Assembly (NCBI GenBank): GCA_032717465.1
Contig: CM064732.1
Coordinates: 34,592,455-34,656,454, forward strand
Direction of reading: 5' to 3'
DNA length: 64,000 nucleotides
Origin: Coenobita brevimanus
Taxonomy: Eukaryota; Arthropoda; Malacostraca; Decapoda; Coenobitidae
Positions 12,182-23,660 of the stretch are shown one piece after another; position 1 is the first letter of the stretch, and every line of letters begins with the position of its first letter. The notes beneath the pieces were generated by a model. It saw only the letters and a list, made by a program, of their open reading frames with translations, was not told the DNA's origin and ran no database searches. Position numbers and translations under genes: made by a program.

Positions 12182-13701
12182 AAAAATGCCGAAGAAAGCA
12201 AATTTTCATCAATTTCCCCCCCTGTTCCTTTTTCTTATATAGCCAAACCACCTCAAAGTATTTCTCCGAACACTCTCTATCACATCCACATCCACATCCA
12301 CACCGCAGTGCTCCTTCACTTCCTCATGTGTCAATCTGTCGCCCCATGTAACTCCACATGCTCCTTTCAAATAACTCATTTCCACTGCTCCCACTCATGA
12401 CTTCTGTCCCTTCAACAAGGTCAAAGTTCACTTCCATACGTTAGAGTTGGTATCACAATCCTATCATGCAGCGACTTTATTACTTCCTTGCACACTTCCC
12501 GATTTCTCATTACATCTTTCAAGAAACCAGTAACCTTTCTTCCCTGTTGTATTCTTTCAATCACTTTATCCTTCAAATATCCATCCTTACTCACCACACT
12601 ACCCAAGTACTTAAATGCACTCACATTTTCCATTTTTTCATCATCCAACCTTACTGTGCATGCAATGACTTCATTTCTCTTGAAGACCATAACTTTACTC
12701 TTCTCTGCATTCACCTTTATATTCAGTTTCTTACACACTCTCCCAGACTCGTTCACCAAGCCTTGCAGTTCCCCTTTGTCTTCACATAACAATACAGTAT
12801 CATCTGCAAACAGGAGAACAGGAAGTTTCCAAACGCCGCCCTCTCTCATTAGCGCCACTCCAATATCCACTGCTCTACCTTGTATGTTTTTTATATCCCC
12901 ATCCATATACAGATTTACCAACCATGGAGACATGAGACATTCCTGTTTCACACGAATACTCAGACAGAAAAAATTAACTCAGCTCACCATCCACATGCAT
13001 TGCAGCCAACACTCTCATACATTCTCTTCACGGCATTCAATAGCTTCCCATATACAGTATTCTTTATGTTTTCCACATTCCTTTTCTGTCCACCCTGTCA
13101 TATTCTTTCTCCAAATCCATAATGGCCACACACAACTTCTTTCCCTACTCTGGAAACTTTTCTACTAAAGACCTAATCATGAACACCGACCGGATCTACA
13201 CAACCTCTTCCCTTCCTAAAATCTTCCTGTTCATTTGTTATTTCCCAAACTCTATCAATAAGTATCCTACCATATACTTTTCCTGTTATACTAGGAAGAC
13301 AAATGCCTCTGTGATTACCACACACTTGCTTTTTCCCTTTTCCCTTGTACAGGAGAATAACTTTACCTGACTTCCAATCCTCCAGGACTCTTCCTTCCTC
13401 CCAGGTCAATCTGCACATCTTCCATATCCATTCTACAACTATCTGTGCCCCATGCTTCAGCATTTCACCACACACTCCATCAATTCCTGGGGTTTTCCCC
13501 ATTTTGACCTTCATTGCTTCCACTACTTTTATCCTATTGATCTTTTCCTCCCTTCTCACATCCTTCCTTCTCCAAGCCATTCCCCAGCCACTTAAACTAT
13601 ACTCTCAATAATCTTCATTCTCTGTGTTCAACAATTCCTTAAAGTGTTCTCTCCACCTACTCACTTTTTCTCCCTTCTCCATTGTCAGTCTACTATTTTT
13701 A

Positions 13702-13796
13702 CCTGCAGAGATAGCCAGCAGGTCACTGAGTGGCCAGCGTTCTCCTTCTTCTGCTTCTCGCGGATTGGTAAAAGGACGCCTTTGGATTCATAAAAA

Positions 13797-13885
<89 letters not shown>

Positions 13886-14379
13886 AATAACAGAACGGAG
13901 GAAGGAAAAACAAATGGATAAAAAAAATAAGAAAAAGATAATTTGACATGGAGTATCTAAATCTGTCATCAGCTGACACCTGAGATGGCACCTTCTAGCA
14001 ACAACTTTAGTAAAAGTGCTTATTTTAAGCCTGTTGAAACATTAAAGTGGTCGCATAGAAGGTTATTGCGCATGGAGAATCCAAATTAGCTGTCAGCTGA
14101 CATATGTGGTAGTGCCATTTAGCAGCAACTTTAATGTCAGTAAAAGTTCTTCACTTAAAATTATTGAGACATAAATGTGGTCCTATATAAGGCTATTTGA
14201 CATGGAGAATCCATTTTTTGCAGTCAGCCAAGTCACCTCCAGAAACTGGGTAGTGGGGCACACTGTTGAGCTCCTCCAGAATCCTAGTAGTGGATCTCTT
14301 TGTTAAGGCTAGTTACCTTTTACAGCAAACTGCTTGAAACAAGAGTTCCACTGCAGATCCCAGAGCAATTCTCCTCGTG
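13702..14379. repeat. Insertion in RTE-like copy A with (AT)n and a ~127-bp tandem repeat
   Basis: Copy C at 27.5 kb is continuous where copy A is interrupted here. The insertion contains (AT)n at 13,800-13,881 and a tandem repeat. Units start at 13,945, 14,068 and 14,199, each beginning near ACATGGAGAATCC or a close variant; two are complete (123 and 131 bp) and the third is partial. No terminal inverted repeats or coding frame were identified. Confidence 0.6.
13800..13881. repeat. (AT)n microsatellite
   Basis: About 82 bp of pure AT dinucleotide. Confidence 0.98.
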
Positions 14380-14875
14380 TTTTCGTTCACTCCCCTACTA
14401 ACTTCTCTATCACCCTATTAACTCTATTTACCTCCTTCCAGAACATTTTCTTACAGTCCCACCACTTTACACTCAAATTCCTTTGAAACTCCTCATCCGC
14501 TCTCTTCTTACTATCACGTACTAATCTTTTCACTTCTTTCTTCCTCTCAACATATAACTCTCTCTTCCATCTCTCGACTTCCTCCATGTCTCTGCTTTCT
14601 ATCCACTTGCTATATGCTTTCTTCTTTTGCGTTACAGCATGTCTCACCCATTCATTCCACCATGCTGTTCCTTGCTCCCCTTTTCGTCTTCTCTTCACCC
14701 CACACTCCACTTCACGTGCTGCACAGATTTCTTCTGTGAATACTTTGCACACATCTTCCACCTCCCTCATCTGCTCCAAATCATAGTTTCCCAAACGCTC
14801 CACTGCTGTCTTATATTCTGACTTTTTTTTTCCATCCTCTAGCAACCCTTCTACCCTCCTTGTGTGGACTTCTCC

Positions 14876-15600
14876 TAAGTTTAACGATGTGCTAATTAAT
14901 CTCTTAGAATGCTAAGTTCAGCACCCTGCAACTCCTGCCACTCTTCCTATTACTTCCTTCCACATCATAAACGACATCTTTACCATATTCTTGTAACCCT
15001 GAAACCACTGAGTTTAAACCCAGGAAGGACATTTCGAACTGGAAAAATTACATACACTTTTCACTGATCCTTTCAGTAGGAGAGGTCCTACTATACGACG
15101 ACCTTTGTCAAGTAAATGTAGCTGGACTTGTAGGACGATAGACACATACTCAGGAACTCAGGTTGTAAATAAATCCAACTCCAGCTAGATACTTTACTTA
15201 GAACAAGTTCGTCCTGCTCTCTCGGTGTCTTGTAGCTTTCTGACTCCCACTTATTCGTTGGAAGAGAGATACACGGGTGTTCACGTGATCCACGTGCCAT
15301 CACGTTACACTCTTACTGAATACTCGGGTCTGTACACAAAGTAGCCTTTTCAACCTTCATCTGCGCTTAGGCAATAGGAAGCATGTCAGCGGCAGACTGC
15401 ACATTCGTGACAGTAGTCCTATCAGCATGACATACTGGCAGCAGGAAATTGCACCACACAACAACTATACATCAAGGCACATATATTATCACACATACTA
15501 CATTACCTTTAGCGAATAATCGTCCTGTGGTTGAGAGAATTATTAGGAAAAGGTAACAGCCTCGACCACATATTCTACATTCTTACACACATCTCCTGTT
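14876..15600. other. No gene seen
   Basis: Unique-looking sequence upstream of a purine-rich block; no recognised domain or paired ends. Confidence 0.45.
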
Positions 15601-16586
15601 AGACGAAGGAGGAGGAGGAAAGAGGAGAGGGAAACGGGAAAAACAGAAAAGGAAAGATTACGGTGAGGACGAAAGAGGCCAAGGAAACACAGAAGGAAAG
15701 AAAAATGAAAAATGGAAAGAAGGAAAGAAAGAGGGAGCTATGAGGGAAGGGTAGAGTATCAATGGAAAGTAAGAAAAATGGAAAGAAAGAAAGAAGAGGG
15801 TGAGAGGGAAAGGGAAAACATCGAGGGAAAGAAGAGGGGAGGAAAAAAGATAAATTAACGAGGAGAAAGGAAGGACGGAAGAAATGCAGTGAAACAGAAA
15901 GGAAGGAAGGAAAAAATGCAGGGCAACAGGAACGAAGGAAGGAAGAAATGCATAGAAAAAGAAACGAAGGAAGAATTGCAAGGGACAAAAAAGGAAGGAA
16001 GGAAGGAAGAAAAGAAGGAAGACCAATATCTGGACCTTTAACATGGTGACTATTTTATGATTCTACGACAGAAATAATAAAACATAAGGGGAATGAAAGA
16101 AAGAGATGAAAGGAAGGAACGGAGGAACATTACGTATGCAGATGGAGTGCCAGCTGTCGACTTTTCTTCTGTCTCTGCAGGGAGGGATGGAGAGAGGAAG
16201 GGCAATAGACAAAGACTGATGAAGGGAGGTGGGAAGAAATAAAGGAAAAGAAAGATATACGCAAGACTGGAAATTCGGAAGAAATATACGCAAGGCTAGA
16301 AATACGGAAGAAGGGGCAAATGGGTAGGAAAGGTCATGGAAGGAATGATGGGAGATGAAGGGAAGAAAATTGCTGGCGAAGAAAGGAAGGAGGAAATCAG
16401 TAAGAGCTGACGAAGGGAGGAACGGGAGGGAAGGAGAGAAGGATGATATATTGATGGAAGAACCAGAAGGATGATGAATGGAAGACAGAGAAAGAGAGGA
16501 GGGGAGGGAAGATTAAAGGAATGAGTTAGTAAGTGGATGGAGGAGAAAGAGAAATGGAAAATGGGGACGGAGGTAAGGATGGCAGT

Positions 16587-16636
<50 letters not shown>
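15601..16636. repeat. Homopurine-rich tract ending in (GA)n
   Basis: About 1 kb in which the plus strand is overwhelmingly A and G, built of loosely repeated GGAAGGAAAGAAA words. It makes long Phe/Leu/Ser/Pro-rich frames on the minus strand that are compositional artefacts. A pure (GA)n closes it at 16,592-16,636. Confidence 0.8.
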
Positions 16637-16639
<3 letters not shown>

Positions 16640-16684
16640 AGTTAAACTGAAGAAAATTAAGAATAAGAAATTTAGGACAATCCG

Positions 16685-16953
16685 TGGATGTGATAGAAAG
16701 CGTTTGGAGAAATACCATGAGGTTGTTTATATCCATGTGAAGAGGATGGAGAGCGAGAGACTAACGAGGAGAGTGTATGTGAGTGAGCTGGAAGGGGTGG
16801 GAGAGGGAGGAGAAGACGGAGGATGAGATGTAGTGGAAAGTTATATGAGAGAGGGGGTTGTGAGCTGGGGGGAGGCAGCGAAATGGCGGGCGACAATGAG
16901 GCGATTTGTTTGTGGCAATCCCGTACAAGATTAAGGTGTCTGGCTATTGACAG
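16685..16953 (+). pseudogene. RTE-like LINE copy E, 3'-terminal fragment
   Basis: The plus strand encodes in broken frame the C-terminus of the same family as copies A-D: KRMESERLTRRVYVSELEG, a basic Gly/Arg stretch and a GCG-like MRRFVCG end near 16,900-16,915. It ends at ATTAAGGTGTCTGGCTATTG near 16,930-16,950, the family's 3'-terminal word, with only a degenerate tail. It is one of two plus-strand copies of the family here. Confidence 0.7.
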
Positions 16954-16990
16954 ATACCTGTAGACAGTTTTAAATTACCTATCCTTCCCA

Positions 16991-16992
<2 letters not shown>

Positions 16993-17065
<73 letters not shown>
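16993..17065. repeat. (CT)n-(CA)n compound microsatellite
   Basis: About 30 bp of CT followed by about 42 bp of CA. Confidence 0.97.
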
Positions 17066-17068
<3 letters not shown>

Positions 17069-17897
17069 AATATTGTGTTTTCTGCAGAATATTACATTTT
17101 GTCCTGGTGAATGAAATGCCTGAGAGGAAAAGACAAAAAGCTTAGCCCCTTGAAACATATCCTCTTTAGTTTTATTCCTGCAAGCCCTTGATGACCTTAT
17201 TCAGTTTAGGGGAGCCTCCTACTAGTGAGAAGTACAATAAAGATTCTGTATAATCCCACCAGTTCAAGAAGCTTCTCCTGATCTGAAACAAATGGTTTAC
17301 ACGTAGGAGAATATAATTGGAATGACGTCCTTGAGGTGCAGGGTTTAGTTTTTTTTTTTTTCTAACATTTCAGACGACATAGAGTTCATACTCCGCTTCG
17401 TCCATGTACAAGTGGCATCGGAGGCCTCGTAACACCTCTTTCATAGCGATTTATTTCTAGGCATTACATCTCAGTATGTGCTTGTGCGTTACTGCTACAA
17501 GCTATGTTGATATAATGGATATAAGTAGCATAAAAGACAGTGTTACGGTTTAGCAGACAAACTTCACTGCTAATGTAGAGTTGCTACAAAAATTCTTAGT
17601 GAACGGAAACGGGAGATTTAATCAGAAACCTTAAAGAAATATGGAGCTAAAGCCCTTAAATACGAGATCGTTCTTTGTTTGTTGGTCTTGATATTTCCAA
17701 ACGATTTGACTTAACTCAGGAGTATCTTCTCGAACTAAAACGAATGGATAATCTTCACTAACCCCTTCGGTACGATGCCGTCTGATTTTGTTATTATTAA
17801 TTTCAGACGTTTATATTCAAGTCAGGCGAGGTTTATCAAATTGGAGGAGTTAGGCTTAGCCCTCTTAATGTGAAAACATAATTGTGTGTATATATTA
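17066..17897. other. No gene seen
   Basis: Unique-looking sequence. The word TTAGCCC occurs near 17,142 and 17,852, which may mark dispersed repeat pieces, but no ends could be set. Confidence 0.4.
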
Positions 17898-18445
17898 TAC
17901 CTCGCCCGGATGAAGTCCGAAGAGGTATTGTTTTTGGTCGAGTTTCCTTGTTTGCATGTTTGTTTGTTTTTTACCTCGCCCGGACAAAGTTCGACGAGGT
18001 ATTGTTTTTGATCGAGTTTGTTTGTTTGTTTATTTGTTTGTTAGCAATATTACCGAGAAACGACTGAGTGAAATTACATGAAACTTTCAGGATGTGTGGA
18101 CACTGGTGCCCAAAGAAAGTGATTAAATTTTGGAAGTAACTGAGTGACCATGAAAGGTCAAATTCAAGGTCACGGATATTCAGGGGGCTATAACTCGAAA
18201 CTTGTTGAAGATGGAGATATTTACTCTTATCAAAATGTAGGAAGTCTCATATGGGCTTTCATTTGGCAACATGACATTTGACCCTGCGTGACTTTGAAGG
18301 GTCAAACGCAAGATCACGGATTTTCAGAGGGCCTAACTTGAAAACATTTGCGCCATTACCTTAGACTTTAATATTGCACCAACACTAAGTGGCAGAAATG
18401 ACTCGGTATTTAACAGCAATAAAATAAGTGCAGTCAGGTGAGGTT
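17898..18445 (+). repeat. Dispersed non-coding repeat, copy 1 (TACCTCGCCCGGA type)
   Basis: It starts with two hairpin-forming words 74 bp apart (17,898-17,927 and 17,972-18,001); in the second, TACCTCG pairs with CGAGGTA. TTTG-rich sequence and then a body follow, with words such as CAAGGTCACGGAT and ATTTTCAGAGGG. The body from about 18,140 to 18,440 is closely matched at 32,096-32,582, which proves it is a dispersed repeat. It ends near ATAAGTGCAGTCAGGTGAGG. No protein or clear superfamily is recognised. Confidence 0.7.
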
Positions 18446-18793
18446 TGTTGTGCCTGGCACCACTTGTTTATTATTACTGATCACTTTCATGGACTATGAA
18501 ATTGTTTTCCTATAAAATATTTATGCCACTAGGATTAGGGTACGGTAGTGTTTATATCTGGAAATATGAAGAACATTCTAGGATATAATTGCTGTGCTGT
18601 AGGATTAGGTTAATGATTATATCTGAAGATGTGAGGAAAATTCTGGTGACTTCAGCTTATATGTCTGTTTTCTTTCTCTCTTTCCTAACGAATTAGTTCT
18701 TGTCATTATTGGGATTGTGCATTGTTTATTTACATGCATTATTGCATCACAACTTGTGAGTTCTCTACTAGGCGTCTATAGTATTCTGGACTG
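18446..18793. other. No gene seen
   Basis: AT-rich spacer between a dispersed repeat and an LTR retrotransposon relic. Confidence 0.45.
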
Positions 18794-20624
18794 TAGGCTA
18801 CTGGAAGGTGGAGTAAGAGGTGGGTGGAAAGAGCATTTAATGTGAGCCTCCCGCGTCTGACTTCAGTTCGGTTCGGTTTAGGCAGTATGTCAGTATGCCA
18901 GTTCAGTTGTGCGAGCTTGGGAGCAGCGGACCGTTAGTTTGTGTGTGACACTGAGTCAGAGTTGGGCAGACAGTGAAAGTCTGATTCAGTAACAGGCATT
19001 CAGTGAATAGTTAGTTAGCCATGAGTGACAGACAAAGAGAATTGTGTGTGTGTGTGTGGGGGGTTCAGTTTTTCACTGGTGGACAGTCGGTGCATCAGTG
19101 ACAGAGTGAGTCAAACAGAAAGTATTTGATGAGGGTCAGAGTAGTCAGGCTGAGTCTGTAGTGAGAGTTCATCAGCCAGTGAACGAGTAGTAGTGAGTGA
19201 AGGACAGAGTTAACATGGGAGAAAAAGGACAGTGTTTTGCATGTGTACCTCAGCTATGCCTAGAAATAAAACCTAGAGTGTTCAGCTGCCTTTGATTAAC
19301 CCTTTGGCTTGTTTAAGTGTCGTTCCTGATGTTTCAACGAACCACGAATGTTGTAACAAGTAGTGTCAGGTGTGGGGATACATTCTGAGAGATGGGGATG
19401 CATGGAGTGGCTGCCACAAAGGTTACATAGCTCTGCCAGCTATACTCACAATGTCGAGAGCGCAGCAAGACGAACAAAAGAGATATTCTCACATGTTCAG
19501 AACACAGTATGAAAAACAATGACATATCAGAAAGCACATCATGAAGAGCAAATGAAATTTCGAGGAGCACAGCATGAAGAACATATGAAATATCAAGAAG
19601 CACGGCATAAAGAACGAAAGATATACAAGCAATGTTCAGAGCAGAGCAGGAATACAAGAAATATTATGAAAAACAAACATAAGGAAGCACAACAAGTGGC
19701 ATACAGCAAGGTAGAGAGAACAAGCAACCAGGTAAGAGAAGTGAGGGAAGAGAATTCCTGAATAGTGGAGGATAAAGTGAGAAGTGAAATAAAAGAAGTG
19801 AATGGCAGGGTCGAAGTCCTTGAACACTGTTTAAATGAGGGTCAGCACTGAGCATACCCCTTAAGTGCCAGTGACAGGTGCGCAGAGGGGGATGGTGTCA
19901 CTGCGTGAGTAGCGTGCCCAATGGTCACTGACACAGGATCAGAGAAGAGCTGAAAGTGGTGGGTCATAGGCAGCTTTCGGAGATTTCAAATTGACTGTGG
20001 GGAATTACAGGGTGCTGTACGGGGTTTGGGGGACCGGTGGGTGTCAAGATGTAGCAGGGAGGTAAGGAAGAGACCCTGGCCATATGTGGTGCTGACACTG
20101 GGGACTGATGGATCTTGGATTTGGACTGTGTGGTGCCCTGCCACTTCCTGCCTCACTTTCATTCAGTGCAAATACAGCTAGGAGGAAAGAGTGTTCCGCT
20201 GAGAGCCATGAAGCATTAACGTCTAATAGTGACGACCAGATGGATTACATTTATGCACACTGAGTCAGTGTGCCCTGAAAGTTCTACGATACACTGCACA
20301 CTGCCCTGAGGTTGGTGGAGCACAGGAGCCATTGCATGATAGAAGAGGAAGAGATGGTGGGCAGGACCTTGGTTGACCGTACGGCAGAAGAAGCACCCAT
20401 TGTTATAGCCAAATACTCACTTCATGCTAAGGAGTTTGTCGGCCAGTGAACAAGTAATAGTGTGTGAAGGACAGAGGTACGTGGGGGAGAAAAGTCATTG
20501 TTTTGCAGGTATACTGCAGCTGTGCCAAGGAATAAAACCCTGGAATGTTCACTTGTCTTTGATTAACCGCCTGGCTTGTCTACGTGTCGTTCTCAGTGTA
20601 TCAACAAATCACAAAAGATGTTAC
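18794..20624 (+). mobile_element. LTR retrotransposon relic, probably Ty3/gypsy-like, pol deleted
   Basis: Two direct repeats define it. Sequence at about 19,167-19,358 recurs diverged at about 20,430-20,624, in the same orientation: both contain a CCAGTGAAC word, GGAATAAAACC or GAAATAAAACC (an AATAAA signal as expected in an LTR R region) and TTTGATTAACC. The 5' LTR may begin near TGTAGGC at 18,794; that start is uncertain. Just after it, AGTGTCAGGTGTGGGGAT resembles the primer-site region of Ty3/gypsy elements. The interior holds a charged coiled-coil gag-like frame (19,519-19,761, with repeated HHEEQMKF/QHEEHMKY words). No protease, polymerase or integrase is recognised in about 1.07 kb of interior, and the 3' LTR has lost its left part. 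Confidence 0.55.
19519..19761 (+). pseudogene. Gag-like coiled-coil fragment of the LTR relic
   Basis: An 80-residue frame lying just inside the putative 5' LTR. It contains heptad-like repeats rich in His, Glu, Lys and Gln, then RNTRNIMKNKHKEAQQ and a second charged stretch that continues past a stop as VRSEIKEVNGRVEVLEHCL. Such coiled coils open gag in some arthropod gypsy elements. The position supports gag, the sequence alone does not prove it. It is truncated by a stop at 19,761. Confidence 0.45.
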
Positions 20625-21068
20625 TGTAGGTTTCATCTCAATTCTTTTCACCAAATTTACATAGTTCAGTTTGCTTTCGTCCTTCTTTTACTTCACTTTT
20701 TTTTTAAATTCACAAACGGCTGCTTTATGCGTTTTTCATTTTACACGAAGACTTCCTGTCATAACGAGAAAAATGAGCGTCGTGATTGGAGGAGCAGGAA
20801 AGGATCACAGTCGCGGATTGGCCGAATTCCCTGGGGAGATTCCCTTGCCGTTTTTGACTGGTCAGAATCCTTGCACCAAAATCTTTTTCACACTCTTCTC
20901 ACCTACAACACGGATGTGCAAAAGAGACAGAAAAACAAAACAAAACACTTTGATATAAAACATTATGCAATGCTAGAAAGGAAGCCATATTAAAAAGCAA
21001 TGAGAATAATAACAGGGCAGAGAGTGAGGGCAAGGAAGCATGACGAGACTTTTAATTTGCAATATCGA
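20625..21068. other. No gene recognised; open frame of unknown meaning
   Basis: An open frame at 20,671-20,958 reads through without a recognisable domain and is not supported by any neighbour. I treat it as chance. Confidence 0.35.
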
Positions 21069-21071
21069 AGC

Positions 21072-21158
<87 letters not shown>
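21069..21158. repeat. (CT)n and (AT)n microsatellites
   Basis: CT dinucleotides at about 21,069-21,122, then AT at 21,128-21,158. The AT part abuts the 3' end of RTE-like copy B. Confidence 0.95.
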
Positions 21159-21166
<8 letters not shown>

Positions 21167-22519
21167 ATCTATTGCCAGACGCCTCAATCCCGTTTGGGGT
21201 GGCCACAAACAAATCGCCTCCACGTCGTCCTGTCCCCCGCCATTTCACTGCCCTGCTCCCAACTCACACCCCCCTCTCTCATATACTTCTCCACCCCATC
21301 CCTCCATCTCATCCTCGGCCTCCCCCTCCCTCTTCCCCCCTCCACCTCACTCACATACATTCTCTTCGTCAGTCTTTCACCCTCCATCCTCTCCACATGG
21401 CCAAACCACCTCAGTGTGTTCCTCATAACACTTCCTATCACATCCACATCCACACCACAACGCTCCTTTATATCCTCATTCGTCAGCCTGTCTCTCCATG
21501 TGACTCCACAGGCTCCTCTTAAATAACTCATTTCCACTGCTCTCACTCTTAACTTGTGTCCTTCCAACAACGTCCAAGCTTCACTTCCATATGTTAGAGT
21601 TGGTATCACAATTCTGTCATGTAGTAACTTTTTCACTTCCATGCTCACTTCCCTGTTTCTTATCACTGCTTTCAAAGAACCAGCAACCTTTCTTCCCTGC
21701 TGTACCCTTTCAAGCACTTCACCCTCCAAACCTCCATCCTTACTCATCACGCTACCCAAGTACTTAAACGTACTCACATTTTCCCCCTCACCGTCCAACC
21801 TCGCTATACATTCACTGACTTCACCTCCCTCAAAGACCATCACTTTACTCTTCCCTACATTCACCTTTAGATCCGTTTCTTGCACACTCTCCCAAACTCA
21901 TCCACCAAGCCTTGCAGCTCCCCTTCGTCTTCACTCAACAACACAGTATCATCTGCAAACAACAGTACAGGGAGTTTCCAAACACTATCCTCTCTCACCA
22001 GGGCCACTCCAACATCCACTACCCTACCTTGTACCTCTTTTATTACCCCATCCATGAACAGATTGAACAACCATGGAGACATGACACATCCCTGTTTCAA
22101 CCCAACCTCCAAAGAGAAAAATTCACTTAGTTCACCATCCACACGCACTGCAGCCTTTGCACCATCATACACACTCTTCACAGCATTCAACAACTTTCCA
22201 TCTACTCCATATATTCTTAATACTTTCCACAATCCTTGTCTATCCACCCTGTCATATGCTTTCTCCAAATCCATGAAAGCCGCATACAACTTCTTTCCCT
22301 GCTCTAGAAACTTTTCCACTAAAGATCTAAGAATGAATATCTGATCTACACAACCTCTTCCCTTCCTAAAGCCTCCCTGTTCTTCTCCAACTAATTCCTC
22401 TGTTCTTTCTCTAACTCTGTCAATAAGTATCCTACCATACACTTTTCCTATTATACTAAGAAGACAAATGCCCCTGTGATTACCACACACTTCTTTTTCC
22501 CCTTTTCTTTTGTACAAGG

Positions 22520-22520
<1 letters not shown>
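21159..22520 (-). pseudogene. RTE-like LINE copy B, nearly intact polymerase with one visible frameshift
   Basis: This is the best-preserved copy of the family. From 22,520 the minus strand reads [71 protein letters not shown] and LLFADDTVLL down to RVCKKRI near 21,870. A single frame slip follows, after which 21,885-21,184 continues LKVNVGKSKVMVFEGG, FKYLGSVMSKDG, TLTYGSEAWTLLEGHKL, RWFGHVERMEG and a final RRFVCGHPKRD. It retains the FADD catalytic motif and the whole C-terminal connection. The 5' part is missing: the copy stops at TTGTACAAGGGAATA where (AT)n begins, so endonuclease and linker are lost. The 3' end is CAATCCC...GCCAGACG followed by a degenerate TATCTA tail at about 21,159-21,170. 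An expressed helper would be needed for any activity. Confidence 0.88.

Positions 22521-22522
<2 letters not shown>

Positions 22523-22613
<91 letters not shown>
22523..22613. repeat. (AT)n microsatellite
   Basis: About 90 bp of pure AT at the 5' truncation of RTE-like copy B. Confidence 0.98.
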
Positions 22614-22615
<2 letters not shown>

Positions 22616-22810
22616 AGCCTAGTGCCAAAAGGAAGCGATAAGAGAGGCGATACGAAGAAAAACTAGGTACAGATTTTGGGTCCAGGAATAATGACGTCAC
22701 TCGTAAACACGGCATTTTGGCGGGAAGTCGGTCACTCTCGGGCCGTAATTTCCCGTCTAAACGTCCGGAGAGGGAAAAATTTGGCGCCAGACCGCGCCAG
22801 ACCGTGACTG

Positions 22811-23660
22811 GGGAGGTGGAAGAGGAAGTTGGAGGGAGTAGGGTGATAGGGGAAAGAAAGAAAAGGGGAAATGACTTGTAAGGAGAAAGAGGAAAATGAT
22901 GAGAAGAAGGAGAAGACATGAAGAAAGAAAGGATGGAAATATGGAAAGGAGAGTAATAAAGAAGGGGCAAAATGAAGAGAAAGAAAAAAGTGGAGGAAGG
23001 ATGGAAAAGAAGAGACACTGGAGGGTAGAGAGGAGTGAGGGGGTATGATGTTGGCGTAAGAGAAGTATAGGAGAGGGGAGGAAAAATGAATAGTAGAGTA
23101 GACGAGAAACAAAAAGATGCATGAAGAAAAGGAAGATGGTAATTGAAGGAATTGGAAAGACGAAAAGAAGAATAGAAAGAGAAAGAGAAAAAAAAAACGA
23201 AGAGTGGAAAAAAAAAAAAAAAAAAAAGAGCACCGGTATGTACTGAAGGCAAAAGGATGAAGGACATGTAGAAGAGGAAGAGAAGAAAGCGGGACAGATA
23301 ATGGAGAATGAATTTGATTGGGAAAACAGGAGAAACAAGAAGGGACCTGAAGAAGAGGAAGAGGGAAAGAAAAAGGAGACAGAAGAAGAGATGTGAGATA
23401 TGGAAAAAGAGGAAAAAATTCCTGAAAGAAGTGGAAAAGGAAAGGTACGGAGAGAAAAAAAATGGAGTAAACCGTGAAGGTAAGAGGATGAAGAAGGAGC
23501 AGGAGAAGAGAAAAAGAGGAATGGGGGAGAGACATGGATGAATGAGTTAGAGTGAGGGGAAGAGAAAAGAGACGGAGCAGGAGGAAGAGGAAGACGGGAG
23601 AGAGGGGCAGGGAAAAATTGACGTGTAGAAGATGAAGGAAAGAAAGACAGGGAAATGAGA
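22811..23660. repeat. Homopurine-rich tract
   Basis: About 850 bp with a plus strand composed almost only of A and G, in GGAAGAGGAAG-like words. Long Phe/Leu/Ser/Pro frames on the minus strand (up to 466 residues when joined to LINE copy B) are compositional. Confidence 0.8.

Larger units (their letters stand above)
12238..14875 (-). pseudogene. RTE-like LINE copy A, reverse transcriptase, interrupted and 3'-truncated
   Basis: Minus-strand fragments in order: an upstream linker at 14,845-14,387 with ECGVKRRRKGEQGTAWW; polymerase at 13,580-13,173 with GKTPGIDGVCGEMLK and NHRGICLPSITGKVYGRIL; then at 12,951-12,421 the catalytic block LPVLLFADDTVLL, NVSAFKYLGSVVSKDG and VIPTLTYGSE; and at 12,394-12,209 a short GACGVTWGDRLTHEEV. 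The order and motifs fit an RTE-clade polymerase: template-switching cDNA synthesis at a nicked target. FADD is intact but frameshifts break the frame around 12,955-13,170. About 680 bp of foreign sequence (13,702-14,379) separates linker from polymerase, as seen by comparison with copy C at 27.5 kb. The 3' end stops near 12,238 without the GATA tail of the other copies. It is dead. Confidence 0.8.

Noticed and set aside
20424..20993. A 189-residue open frame
   Set aside because: It begins inside the 3' LTR remnant and runs through AT-rich spacer with no domain; chance is sufficient.
21867..23267. A 466-residue open frame on the minus strand, the longest in the window
   Set aside because: Its N-terminal two thirds come from a homopurine tract and an (AT)n array read as Phe/Ser/Leu/Ile/Tyr repeats. 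Only the last part is genuine RTE-like polymerase.
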